Below are positions 38,101 to 51,523 of a stretch of DNA of 64,000 nucleotides, one piece after another. The stretch is from NCBI GenBank assembly GCA_003667245.1, contig RCNN01000018.1, forward strand, positions 1-64,000, given 5' to 3'. The position numbers were made by a program, and so were the translations under genes. A model generated the notes under the pieces. That model saw only the letters and a list, made by a program, of their open reading frames with translations, had not been told where the DNA came from and did not search any database. The stretch's first letter is position 1. Every line of letters begins with the position of its first letter. Source of the stretch: Heterostelium multicystogenum (Eukaryota > Evosea > Eumycetozoa > Acytosteliales > Acytosteliaceae).

Positions 38101-41100
38101 TCAAACAATGCAATCCCATCGATTCAATTCGAATTGAAAGAGACAATTAACAAATGGGTTGATCGAGTCAATTCAAACATTATAAGCATAAACGCAAATA
38201 ATACACTTGTTGGAAGAGTATCAACTCCTCAATTAAACCGTGTTAAGGAAATAACTCTGCATGGAATGCTGAGAAAGATTCAAGAAATGTATGATCTTCG
38301 TATTCATGGACAGACTGAACAACTATTCCAAACTGGACGTTCTCAACTCCTGAATGAAATTCAATCAAAAATTGTAAAGCTGCTCAAAGAATACCCTTTG
38401 ATTGAAACAGGTAAACAGGATTGTGTTTTAGAGCAAGTTAAAAGATCAACCAATACAGTTGATAGACTAGAAGTCATATTAGATGCGTTCACAGAACTAT
38501 TCAATGCTAAATTCCGACCATTATTCCATAGAATCATCATGCATCAAAAATACACATCAAAAGAATTCAAGATCCGAGTCAATGAAATCGTCAAGGATTT
38601 CAAAGAAGTCATCAAACTCAAGAATGTCGATCCAAACATCAAGATGGTTGTTTTCATTGATGAATTCAATACTGCTCCCAGCGATACTCTTTCTTTGATC
38701 AATGAAATCTTTGTTGATGGTTTGTTGGATGGTGAAGATTGTATTCCTCAAAATATATTTTGGGTTGGTGCAATGAACCCAAAGAAAAGATCTACTTCGC
38801 AATCCATTGACCACACTGGACAAACAACATCAACAACTACTCTCGAATTTATTGTCAATGAAGTACCTCCATCAATGGAAAAGCTGTTCCTGAGATATGG
38901 AAAATTCAAAAAGGAACATGAAGAGCCTTTCTTGAATCATCTATTTAAAATGAGAAAATCAATATGTGAGCATCCCAATGATCTCAAATCATTCATTATT
39001 GTTGGACAAGATGCCCTTCGTCCTCCTCCAAAAAACAACAACGCAATTCCAAAAGAAACAGAACAATCAGAGGCAAGAGTACATATGAGTATCAGAGATA
39101 TCATTCGTACAATCGATCTCTACCAATTCTTCATGTCCAATATTGGTAAATCAATGATTGAATGTGGATTTTCATCATCATCAGAGTCAAATGAAAAGCA
39201 AATGAAATTTGCATTCCCAATTCCTATTGATCAATACACACATCACTGGTTGGCAATAATTACATCAATGGCAATGAGTTATTATTTCAGAGTCAGTCAG
39301 GAGAAACGACCTCAGATCTTAAACAAGTTCCAACATTTCATTGATTCCAAATGTAGATACAAGATTGGATTGGAGTCAACATTCAAACATATTATCTCAT
39401 CATTCTGCAGCAAAGAATATACTATTCTTCCACCAGGTATTGCATTGACAGAGTCATTACAATTGAACATATTCTTCAATGTTGTTTCAATCAACTGTAT
39501 GATTCCACTTTGTATTGTTGGACCACCAGGATGTTCTAAGACACTTAGTTTCTCGATTGTTGTTGACAATCTCAAAGCAAACAAGATTGGTGTGAAATCA
39601 CCATGGGCATTGATGCCAAGAGCTGATCCATTCAGATATCAGTGCACACCTCACACAACCGATATTGAAATCAAACAAAACTTCCATCAAGCATTGGACA
39701 GACAAAATGGATACGATTCCGAAAACAATAATACAAGATGTATTGTTTTCTTGGATGAAGCAGGATTGGTCAATGAAGAAGAATCACCAATGAAAGTGAT
39801 GCATGACTATCTTGACAAAGTTGATCAGAAACAGAAAATCCATTCAACTGACATTTCAATCATCATTCTCTCAAACAAGATTCTTGATGCCGCCAAAACC
39901 AATCGAACACTGCAATTGGTTCATTCAGCTATCACCGTTGAAGATGAGAAAGCATTGGTGAGAGGATGTCTCTTTGATAATCAAGTACTTGGAGACTCTG
40001 ACATTCAAATAGTGGAAGCAATGTGTAAATCATATCGTCAGGTCAATGATTTCAGTGGTGATACCAAAATCAATCTTTTCCATCAACGTGACTTTGTATA
40101 TTTCCTTCGACATCTTGCACGAATCAGAAGAAACCATGACATCACACCTGAAATGCTTTTGGAATCACTTGAAAGAAATTTCAATGGAATTCATCCAAAC
40201 AAATTCAAAGAACTTGCAAAAGTATTCTTCATCAATCTTGGATTTGACTCTCAAAACAATCTTGACCTTTTAGAACATGACAATACCATTGAAAGAATCA
40301 AAGAATCATTGGATGACAAATTCGACATCAAAGTCAATCCAAACACAACATCATTCAGATACATGATGTTGTTAGATCCAACAGAGAATGAATCATCAAT
40401 CATGATTCTCAAACAAATGAATATCGAACACACAGTTTTGAGAGTTGGTGGATTCGAGAATGACACCAAAAATAGAATCATTGGTCAAAGTTGTTTCACA
40501 AATCAAGAATCACATGAGTACTCCAAAAACAGTTGTTCTTGTGAACAGTCATTTGATTGATGCTTGTTTCTATGAAGTATTCAACAAATATTTTACAACA
40601 ATGTCAGATGAAGAAAATCATTTTTTGGCCAGTGTTAGCTTTGGAAACCATTCAGTTCATACGCCAGTTCATCCAGAATTCAAGATCATACTTCACATTC
40701 CAACATCAAGATTGGATCAAACACCATTGCCATTGTTGAATAGATTCGAGAAATATCGATTGTCAATTGATAACCTTGTGAATAATGAACTTCAAACTAA
40801 GCCACATTTGAAAGTTGAAATAGATAAGATTCGAGAAAATGTAAATCATTTTGTTAACTCATTCCACATTGGAAAACAACACACATTGTTGGCAGGATTC
40901 TCAGAAAGTGAAACCATATCATCATTGATATTCTCAATGATCAAGAGATCCAATGAAACAAATCAACCACTTGGAATCGACCCACATCGAGTGATCATCA
41001 AAGATCTTTCAATCAATGACAAATTCATTCAAGAAAAGGAAAGTCAGTCAATTTACAAACGATTCAATTATAAACTTCTTCAAATTGCTCGACCAGAATC

Positions 41101-44100
41101 AGTTTACAACAACAATCTTCCCAACTATTATGTTGAAGAATATCTCTTGAGACAAGACCACTTCAACACTCTTAGATTCCTCCAGAACCTCATCAATACT
41201 AAGTTCAACAACAACAATGATGTTGATGCAATTGAAAAGTCAACATCCAACAAATGGATAATTTACACAAGAACATCACCATCATTACATCGTTTGGACA
41301 ATTCCAATCTTGAATTCAAAAAACTTTTATTGAAGTACTCCACAGTCATTGAAGATAATAGCATCAACATTATCCAGCTTCATAAGTTAAAGTCTTTAGA
41401 AGAGTGCTCAAAAGAATTCAAGAGATCCATTGATAATGAAATCTCGCAGGTATCCATTATAATTGCAGATATGTCAATCATCAATCAACATCAAATCAAC
41501 TTTGTTGTTGGAATGTTCAACAATGAAACCAATAAGAAGAACAAGTTGATTATTACAATATGTCATTATCCACCAGAATCATCAATCTCAGGTCAATTCA
41601 AATTGAATTCAATTTTCCTCAATGATTTTGAATTTGTATACATCGATTCGATTGGAATCAAACTTGAATCATCACAATCAGAAGATCCATTGAATCAAAT
41701 AGATACAGATATCAGAACATGGGTTGCCAAATCATATGGACTCAGACCTGTCAATGTCGATGACAAATCATTGAAACAAACATTTGAAGAAATGTTTTAC
41801 TCACATCTCTCTGAAGTTTGTCGAACATCCAATGTGATCTACTCTAAGTATCCATATCAAAATGAAGAGGAAAGATTGTTCTATACGAATATCGACAAGA
41901 GGACAGTAATGGCAGAACAATTATTTTTAGAACACTCTCGATGGTTTGAACTTATCATCAGATCGTTTGAAGAGAAATGGGACAAGAAGAATCAGTTCAA
42001 AATCATCATTTCTGGAATTTGCAATCTAATTTTGACAGGTAAACTTCCAGGACTATCGATTCTTGATGCAATCAAGAGTTCACTCAGTTCACATCTCTAT
42101 CCAGTTGTTTCAAGTGTGTTTGATCAACTTTTCTCAAAGATGCAATTCACACAAATCAAATCAATCACAGAGAAGTCACCAAAAGATAAACTGATTGAAA
42201 TCTTCCTTGAAACCATTGACATTCCAGACAATATCAACATTGAAGAAAGATATGAACCGATCAGATTGACATTACCCAGCAATCCATCAAAAGGAACATA
42301 TTCAATTCCACTTTTTGAAACCATTTATTCATCCATTCAGAATAACATTGTTTCATCATTACAAAAAGTTGCGTTTAAATGACCACGAATCTACTTTGCT
42401 TGCCATTAAGAAATATATAGATCAAAGCACCTTAAAAACATTAATTCAACATATTGATTCAAATGCAGAGCTATCGGAATCATTCATACATGACTATATC
42501 TCAAGAGTGCTCAATTATGATAATGAATGGATTCAATTTTTCAAGAATATCATTGGACAATCGAAAGTAGAATCAATTCTTGTCTATCCGATTCAATTCC
42601 ACCTGGACAAAGACCACATCAAATTCATCAAAGATCTTATGACACCTTTGGTAAAACTTGGTTTGAGTTTATCCAATATCAAGATTCCAAGAGATATTCA
42701 AGAGATTAAGATGATGCTATCAGAGATCAGTGTCGATTTCTTATTAGATTTCATTCTTAATCATACAACCTCCACAGAATCAATCATCAAATGGTGTTCA
42801 GTTTCAAGAGAAATATTCAACAGAATTGATTTTGAAATGATTCTTGTCACTCTGAATCTCAATAGCAAAGTTGTACAACTTTACTGTATTTATCAATTCC
42901 TTATTCATTCATCAATGCACTCAGTCCTAGATAATGAACATCAATTGATGGTTTTACACAAATTGATTACCCATAGAAGATTTAACACTACCAACATTCA
43001 ATTGCTTATTGAAGAGTTTTATTCCTTAAATCAATCAATTTACACCTCCAACCTTCCAATTATAGCAATCGATTATCTGACCGATATATTAGAGCCCCTC
43101 ATATTTATGGATTTTGACAACATCCCATTCTTTTTAACTATTTGCAACGATCCATCAAAATTCCACTACGATTTTTCATTTGGATGGTGTACCAATATAC
43201 TTAAACAAACTCTTGGACTATCAACAATTTCGATTTGCCTAAAAAATTCATCAATGATATATCGAACCAGGTCAGATTCCATTTCAATCCGATCATTCGA
43301 AATCTTTGTAATGCACCGGAAATTTTAGAATCAACAATGAAATATATCAATGTTCCGAATTCCAAACAAATTGTAAAGGACATGAACACACCATTGGCAG
43401 ATATGGTTTTCCATTGTATCTATCAAGAAATTAAGAATTCTTCCACATACAAAGATGATGGTGTTTTAGAAATTATGATTTCAGAGATTAAAGTAACAGA
43501 TTTATATTCATCGATCATCAAGGATGTGTATTATACTTTACTGTTGGAAAAGTTAGCTTCAAAGATCAATGAAACAAAGGATCCAAATTCAGTATTCAAC
43601 TTTTTAGAGGCAAATCCACAATATCTAGCACACATCAAATCACAATTGAAAGTTATACCTCAAGAATCACCAATCAAATATCGAATGAATCAGTTGTACT
43701 TGCTGAACAAGATTGACAGAGAAGAAGATATTCTGAACTTTTTGAAATGCGAAAAGTTGTTGAAACTTATTGGTATTCATGAACTCTTCATTATCAATGA
43801 TATCAGTATTCCCACTTTATCATGCATGCCATTCATCCTTGAGAACAATGATTTTGGAAATATCTATCGACATTTACTTTCGATTATTGGAAGTCCATCA
43901 TTGGAAGAATTCATGAAACTTCTTCAAACTATTAATAATCCAATCGAAAATGGATTCATTAGAATGTCATTATTTTTGATAACATACAGATTATTTAGTG
44001 AAGGAAAGTCAATGACATTCATTCAAACATTAATATCAAGAAATGATATCATTACCAAATTGGAGCTTGCACAATGTATTCCTATTTTCAACAAGATCAT

Positions 44101-47100
44101 TTCAAAATCATTTGACAACAACACTCAATTTGACAAGATCATCATGAATACTGAAAAGACAGCAGATTCGAACATAATTGCAAATTTGATGGTCAATTTC
44201 ATTGCAGTTTCGATTGGATGTTCACCTTCATGTTACCTTTATAATATTTTCAGAGATCCAACTTCAATTACTGCAAGACCTTATCCTGCAAATGAAGGAC
44301 TATTTAAAGACTGTGGAATGATATATCGATTTAATGGAATTGCTCAAACAGATGATTATATTCGAACAGCATCAATGTCTGGAAATATTCTGAACAAATT
44401 TTTGATTAGCAGTACATCTTGGGGAGCATTCAGTTGGACTGTTTCAACATGTTCACCTCAAACATTTACAAGAATAATGAACTCTGGATTTGTCATTTTA
44501 GACCTCACCAACAATAATCAATCAACATTGACAGATTATGTAAATTCAAGATCACTTACATCACTATCAGAATTGATGAGAAATCAAGAAATGAAAGATA
44601 GACATGTTGATCCTGCTCATTTCCTATCGGAGCTATTGTTCTTGATTTGGAGAGATTCTTACAATCCTGCATCAACCAAATTCAACGCAAACCAAATTCC
44701 AACTTATGAATTATATCTTAGTTCATTGATTCAAAATGTTTGGAGAAACTATCAACAACTCAAATCATCCAAAGAGGAAATAGCACTGAAACAATCACAA
44801 CTAATGAACACGATTGTCTCAATCAGAAATGATTATGCAAAACTATTCACATCACCCATTTATGATATGGACTATTTGAATAATGTTATTACAAGCAACA
44901 ATGATAAATTCAAACTTCTACAACTATTCACAACGAAATCTGAAGTAATCAGTTTATCGAAATACATTCCATCGTTGATCAGATTCCTCAATGTATTCTA
45001 TAAATACTTCAACTACAGACTACCATCAGAATACTTAAACATGACAATTCCACAATCGATCGAATACCTCCGAGATAATCACATCGAGAATGAGTTGACA
45101 ATTGAACACATCATCGAAGTTTGGGAAACATTGAAGATATCATGGACTAAAATCACAGAACATCTCAAATCATTGGAAGCAGGATGCAACAGAACACCAG
45201 AATATGAAAAGATTATTGACACCATCAATGATGACACACTTTTGATTCAATTAATCATGAATGAATCGACCAACAGCAATGGAATCATCGTCAATCTCAT
45301 TAACAATTGGATCGATATGACACAAGTCAAAGCAATGCGATTGAAAGAAGAACTTGTTCGAGGTACATTCTTTGATCTGATCGTCAATCATTCAGAACAA
45401 GATGACTCAGACATTGAAACAATTCCATTTGATTTTGGATCAAATTATCTTTTAATTGGATCAAACTTTGAAGTTGACACCTTCAACAATTTCCTTCAAA
45501 GACAAATATCGATCTATCAAAATTTCATTCGAGACAAATTCAAACCAGACCTTGAAAGTATCGAAAACAAACTGATTTGCAACTTCCTTGCTGGTAAAGT
45601 CATTGGAAATCAAATGAAATCATATCAGACTGCCTTTGTATTTTGTTACAAGAAAAAACATACAGAGATGTTAAATGGTTCAGATTTCAATCAATATTCA
45701 ACGGTTGTTGTGAAAGATCTCATGAAACTCTCTTATGATATCCCACATAACATGACAAAACCAATGGATACCGAAACGAAAGTACCTCTCAGCACAGAAT
45801 GCAGAAACAAACTAAACCACTCTCACTATGAAAGTATTTGTAACTATTTGACTCGAGTGATTTCACATGTTCTAAATTCAAAGATTTCCATAGATGTTGA
45901 CATGACTATATATACTTTCTCTGTTACCAAGGGTATTATAATTGACGGAAGCCAAGAAATACACCCATCCATCACAAACAAACTGAGAGGTATTACACTT
46001 AAATACCTTAAAGATGTTGTCTCAACAGTTGCGCAATGCTATCTTGCAAGAGAGTATCTCTACTCCAATGTTATCAAAGCACCAGATTATTATGATCCTC
46101 ATATATTCAATAATCTTTTGAAGAAACTTGTTTCAGAGAAATCAAATGACAATTGGATTAATTTCTTAAAAGTTTTCCTCATTCATATGACCAGCAATGA
46201 ATGTCAGTCCGAAATCAAGTCACTTCAACCAAATCACCCACTTGCAAAAATTGTTGTCAAATACACCAAATCCTTGTCAATTCCATTATCAACAACCTTC
46301 AAAACCCATTCTGACTTTATCCCCAACCAGATCACACTCAACTACTATTCAATTCTTATGAGAACACTACACGAAGCTCTATCCATATTAATTGAATCTC
46401 AAGACTATAAAGAACAAAATCAATACAGAGAACTCCATGGAGAAGTTGAAATTGAAAAAGATATCACCCCTGCCATAGAAGAGAATGCAAATACTGATGA
46501 TTTGGACGAATTAGATTTCGAAAAAATCAATATTGATGGTAATAGATATTCATCAATTATTAAATCCAAAGAGAATATGTTTGCACATTGTTTGTTCAAT
46601 TGGATCCGTTTCAAAGCCACAAACCATAAATATTAATCCAAAAATATGCCAAAGAATTCCAAAGATTCAAACAAGACTACGAGAAAGGAACCAATGAAAT
46701 CAACATCAAACAATCTGTTGGCATCTCTCTCTGAGGATATACCAGTCACCGTTTGAATGGAAAACAACCAGGAAATCTTCTTGTTCATATTCTTGAGAAA
46801 AAATTTCTCAGCCTACTCAACTTTTCCACTCTACACTCTCTTTTGTTTGCTCTAAATGTAATTTGGAATTTACTGAAAAGTCAATAATACATCTCAATTG
46901 TCGAACCTCTGGAAAAGAAAAATTGGAAGATCACATCAACGGTGCTCTATATGATTATATGAGATACCAATCCAAAATGTAGGTATTTACTTAAATGTTT
47001 CCATAGCATTTACTAATTAATTCATACAATACAATAGGTGTGAGAAATGCAATGAATATATCACAAACGTCAAGCTCTCTGAAGCACCCCAATATCTTTT

Positions 47101-47440
47101 TATCGATATCAATAGATCTACATTACAAAACATCTCTATTGACACTTCAAAACAATCTCCAACTTGGCAATTACATTGAATCATTGTCCAACAACATTTA
47201 TGATATTCATGCTATTTTGGTATGTTAGAGCATCATAAAGAAATCAAAAAACATTTTCTCTTATTAACCTAATTACTTTTCTGCAATTAGTATATGACAA
47301 AAGAAGAGCCAAATTTGTTAATATGTGGATCTGATATCTTTAATTGTTCTAACATTATTAATAAGATAACTCACAAGGAGTTAGAAAGTATTGAATACTC
47401 CAGTACATCTTTACTATATATTTATAAATTAGCATTTTAA
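32192..47440 (+). CDS. Giant RNF213/mysterin-like AAA+ protein, copy B
   Basis: Inverted paralogue of copy A, about 15.2 kb. It starts MAKGIPLTYNVSGL with a beta-rich N-terminal region absent from copy A. About seven short 5' introns (for example 32365-32456 and 36162-36221, the latter at the same place as in copy A) precede a long exon to 46978. Two 3' introns (46979-47037, 47220-47290) lead to TAA at 47440. P-loops: GSSGSGKS (36985), GDTGVGKT (38041), GPPGCSKT (39520). Walker B segments: FIDEFN (38653), FLDEAGL (39748). PLPLLNRFEK is at 40722. The order matches the AAA core of RNF213; no RING is present. The C-terminal USP-like part has CSKCN and CEKCN pairs. Frame breaks are more numerous than in copy A: near 33160, 33520, 34310, 40470, 42370, 43225, several within 46610-46800, and 47160. 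Those within the identical tract are usually absent from copy A. The 3' cluster may be real decay. Confidence 0.85.
38512..45632 (+). repeat. Right arm of inverted near-identical repeat (gene-conversion tract)
   Basis: Partner of the arm at 10228-17312, in opposite orientation, about 21 kb away. Blocks judged nearly identical are about 38512-39305, 39400-41335, 41450-42335, 42455-42895 and 43515-45632. Between them lie short islands as diverged as the flanks. An extra PPPKNNNAIPKETEQ segment near 39025-39070 is present here and absent from copy A. Confidence 0.85.
46560..47440 (+). other. USP/UCH-like C-terminal segment of copy B
   Basis: This shows the same order as in copy A: MFAHCLFNWIRF, a QPGNLLVHILEK box, LFHSTLSFVCSKCN, an intron, MCEKCNEYITNVKLSEAPQ followed by YLFIDINRS, a short NIYDIHAIL piece, another intron, and SLLYIYKLAF at the end. 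The shared layout in two diverged copies argues that the domain is real and selected in the family. No catalytic GHY-type His box is visible. Several frame breaks at 46610-46800 and 47160 affect this copy. Confidence 0.5.
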
Positions 47441-47927
47441 TAAACAAAACCTGAAAACTAAATTTCCAGTTGATCCTTGGCTTTATTAATAGCTTCTGTA
47501 TGAAAACCACCTTTAGATGCAATCATCCTTGGTACATAGTGAATCATTATTGTTGAGTCAGCTTTCTAATGTGGGAGTTAAACATTGGTATCAAAATGAC
47601 CATCTTTTAAGCATCTCATCCTTAAAGTATAGAGGTAAACTTTTACTATCAGCTCATCCTTTATATTAGGTAGAAAGCAATCAACTTGAAGATCGCAACT
47701 CATACATCAATATTATGCACAAACTTAGTTTTTTTAATTTTTTTTGTTTTGTTTTTTACAATGATCCCGGAAGCGGAATATCACTCATATACGTGTCACT
47801 TTAAACACCACCATAACATAACCACACACCCTGTGAATGAAGAAGTGAATGAATAAATAAAGACATATTATTATTTCCTTTTGTTTTATTATATAAAATA
47901 TACACTCACTCTAAAATATATGTATAA
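47441..47927. other. Intergenic region with a possible degraded coding fragment
   Basis: AT-rich DNA between copy B and the first monooxygenase gene. On the minus strand at about 47460-47620 a broken frame reads TIMIHYVPRMIASKGGFHTE, which looks protein-like but is too damaged and short to assign. The final 100 bp is the monooxygenase promoter. Confidence 0.4.
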
Positions 47928-49488
47928 ATGATAAATAAATGTTCTAACAATAAAGTAGCTATTGTCGGGGCAGGACCATCTGGCTTGGCAAGTTGTAAAT
48001 CTTGCTTGGAGGCAGGTCTGTTACCAACTGTCTTTGAGAGGAACTCTGACATAGGAGGAGTTTGGAGCAAATCCAATGGAAAGGTATGGGATTCCCTACA
48101 TACCAACCTCTCGGTCAATATAATGATGTTTTCTGATTTTCCATGGGATAAATCATGGTATTCCAAAGAGTTTCCACCACATTCTGAATTCAGCGACTAC
48201 CTACAAAGATATGCTGATCATTTCAATTTGAATTCAAGAATTAACTTTCAGTGCAATGTGGATCGTGTCTACCAACTTGATGATAAATGTCAGAGTCAAT
48301 GGATAGTAGAATGGACCGATATTAAAACTGGCAAACCTGTCAACAAAAGAGAGGAATTTGATTTTATTATTGTCGCAAGCGGAATGTTCGAGAATAATAA
48401 GCAATGTTCCTCAATAAAGGATATTGAAAACTTCACTGGAGAGATCTCTCACAGTCGTCACTATAAGAATCCCAAGAAGTTCATCGGAAAAAATGTCTTG
48501 GTCGTTGGCGATATTTCAAGCGGATGTGAAATTGCTGCTGATATATCACTTGCAAATGACACGGCTGTAACTAATCTTATAAAAAAGCAGACCTGGTGTG
48601 TCCAAAGATATCTGCCAAATACCCTACTTCCAAACAACAAAGGAATTCCTCCATTCTTACCATTGGACTCTGTACTATTCACCCGAGAACTAAGAGAGTT
48701 TGAATTAACCAAGTTCAAATCAAAAGAGGAATTTTTTGATTATAGAAATCAATGGTTTTCATCGTTCTGCAGCACTCAGCAATCATCGAAGGATATATGC
48801 ATTGAATTACCAAACTATGATCCTCCTTTTAGATGTACCACTGACAGATACATCGAAGCGGTGACTCAAGGAAAACTAAAGGTTGCTAAAGAGATAACAA
48901 GGATTGAAGGCAAGAACATTAGTTTTTCGAACGGACATACTGAGCAGTTTGATCATATATTGCTTGCCAACGGATACTCACATGAGCTTCCTTTCCTAGA
49001 CAAAAGAGTGCTAGCCGATTTAGAATATCGTCCAAATGACCGAATGGTACCAATTATACTGCATAAAACAGTACTACACCCTACCATCGAAAGTATCGGA
49101 TTTGTGGGTTGGTATAAGTCGGCATTTATCCATGTAATGGAGTTGCAAGCACGCTGGCTAGCACTCTTATTCTCTGGCCAACTAGCGAGACCAGACCAAA
49201 AAAACTATAGAAAGTGGTTTGCAGAAAGAGAGAGACATACGCGACAACCCCTACAGAGAACAGTTTCCTCATGGCGATATGGTTGAAATATCAGATGATT
49301 TAGCCAAGGAGATAGGAGCACTACCTGATATAGATTCACTGAAATCTACTAACAAGCATCTCTACAAACTGCTGTACAACAACGTAATATCTCCAGCCTC
49401 CTTCAGAGTAACAGGACCTTATTCCAACACCACACAATCAATGAAGATCCTCAATGACGCCCACACCCAATACCACTGTGGTCAATGA
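47928..49488 (+). CDS. Flavin-containing monooxygenase, copy 1
   Basis: A class B flavoprotein monooxygenase that would use FAD, NADPH and oxygen to oxygenate a nucleophilic N or S atom; the substrate is unknown. The FAD-binding GAGPSG is at residue 14 (VAIVGAGPSGLA), ERNSDIGGVWS follows, and the FMO signature appears as FTGEISHSRHY (FxGxxxHSxxY) near residue 167. The NADP-binding GDISSGCEIA is near residue 194 and a LLANGYS motif is present. One frame shift near 49240 separates the last 80 codons (DNPYREQFPHGDMVEISDDL onward). With it the length is about 519 residues, normal for the family. No introns. It is followed in tandem by a paralogue. Confidence 0.88.
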
Positions 49489-49920
49489 ATTTGTGTTGAG
49501 CAGTCAAAATTGAAAAAAAATATCAAAAGTCAACAAAATTAATTTTAAAAATCAATCAAAATAAAAAAGTCTGAACTTGATTAACACCCTGTGAACTGTA
49601 CCTACTTGTGAAAACAGTGAAAACAGATGAATGAAAGAGAATATCTAATTAACCCCCAAAAACTATTTTCACCTAATTTGAAATAACCACTCTTCATTGG
49701 TCAACTTACAATAAAAAATGAATCATACAAATAAATCTGAGTTTAATTATTATTATTAATTTTAAAAAATAACCTCCAATATCTTTCTGACTGGTATGCA
49801 TTCTGGAAGTCAGTGCATATAAGTTTATTTACAAAAACTAATATATACATATAAAGAATAAATAGTTACTATTTTGTATTATTTCTATATTAAGTATTTA
49901 TTATATTTCTATCAGTACAA
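49489..49920. other. Intergenic region between the two monooxygenase genes
   Basis: AT-rich spacer of about 430 bp with A/T runs, presumably the terminator of copy 1 and promoter of copy 2. No gene is seen. Confidence 0.6.
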
Positions 49921-51484
49921 TGGATAGATATATTAAAACTGTAGCTATAATTGTGCTGGACCATCTGGAATTGTAAGTTGTAAATCAGCTGTCGAATCCG
50001 ATGGATTACTGCCAACTGTTTTTGAGAAAAATCCCGATTTCGGAGGAGTATGGAGTAAATCTAATGGTAAAACATGGGACTCTCTCTGTACCAATCAATC
50101 TTTTAATACAATGATGTTCTCTGACTATCCTTGGAAAGAAAACTGGCATGCACAAGATTTCCCAACAGCTGGTGAAATTCATCATTATCTTGAGAGATAC
50201 ATCGAGCATTTCCATTTGCAAAAGTACTTTAATTTTAACTGCCATGTGAATGCCGTCTATCCCACTGATGAGAATGAGTCTAGCTGGACTGTAGAATGGA
50301 CCAAGCAAGGAAAAGCTTTTAAAACAGACTTTTGACTATGTCATCGTTTCAAGTGGTCTCTTTGGTAGACAAAGACCCCAACCATCAAAGGCTTCGATCA
50401 TTTTACTGGTACTCACTCCAACGGTAGCAATTACAAGAATGCAGATCAATTCCACGGAAAAACTGTGTTGGTTATTGGTGATAGCTTCAGTGGTTGTGAA
50501 ATTGCAGGTGAATTGGCTTCACACTCAGATATCAAGGTTATTCAATTAAAGCGTAGATCCCATAAGATTTGGCACTTGAATAGACAACTTCCAAGACCTA
50601 TAGCTCCCAATGCCTCAGAAGAGGAAAGAGAGGAATACAAAAAGCTATCTCCAACCTTACCAATTGATTTGCCATTCTACACTAGAGCTGTCGTTGATCT
50701 TTTCCATTCATTAAGACTGAGGAAGAAGCCTTCACTTTTAGAAATAACTGGTTTTGCTAGCATGTGTCAGACACAGCTAACAATCCCAGACCTTCACATT
50801 GAAGAACCATATACAATGGCACCTTATTTCTGTATCTCAGATATCTATGTCAAAAGAGTCCAAGAAAAGAAAATTAAAATAGAGTTTGAACTTACCGATA
50901 TCAAGGGAAATACAGTTGAGTTCTCAAATGGTGAACAAGTACATGTTAACCATATTATTTTCGCAAATGGATACCTTCTAGAATTCCCATTTTTGGACGA
51001 TCGTGTACTTGCAGGTTGGAGTACAATCCTGAAGATAGACTTCTACCAATCATTCTTCACAAGAATGTTTTCCACCCAAAGTGGAAAAAAATTAGGTTTT
51101 GTTGGAGCTTATGCAAATATTTTATATCCAGTCATGGAGCTACAATCAAGATGGCTATCTCTTGTATTTACTGGTCAATTACCATTCCCAAGTAATGAAG
51201 ATATCGAAAAAGGAATGCAAGCAGAAAGAGTGATTCGTGATAATCCAGCTAAACTTCAGTTACCACATCCAGACTTTGCTGAGATAGGTGATGATATTGC
51301 CAAACAATTGGGGGCACTTCCAGATTTGGAATCAATCAAAACCAATGATCCCGATCTATTCAAAATGTTATTTTTACAATTAAACTCCCCAGCTTCTTAT
51401 AGATTAACAGGACCATTTGCCAAACCAACTTTGGCCCTTGAAATTATTAAAGAAGTAAATAGAAAGTATTACGCAGTTAAATAA
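49921..51484 (+). CDS. Flavin-containing monooxygenase, copy 2, frame-disrupted
   Basis: Tandem paralogue of the preceding gene. It starts MDRYIKTVAII. A missing G near 49953 interrupts the FAD loop, after which AGPSGIVSCKSA, FEKNPDFGGVWSKSNGK and MMFSDYPW follow. A second break near 50330 (an extra T before DYVIVSSGLFG) and a third near 50385 precede KGFDHFTG. From 50465 the frame is clean: VLVIGDSFSGCEIAGEL, an IIFANGYLLEFPFLDD segment, and a GPFAKPT end at 51484. The FMO signature reads FTGTHSNGSNY, with different spacing from the FxGxxxHS of copy 1. It is probably a functional gene with consensus errors, but the altered signature leaves pseudogene or new specificity open. Confidence 0.82.
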
Positions 51485-51523
51485 AAACTAAATTACTATT
51501 ATCCCTTCTAAAACTATTATATT

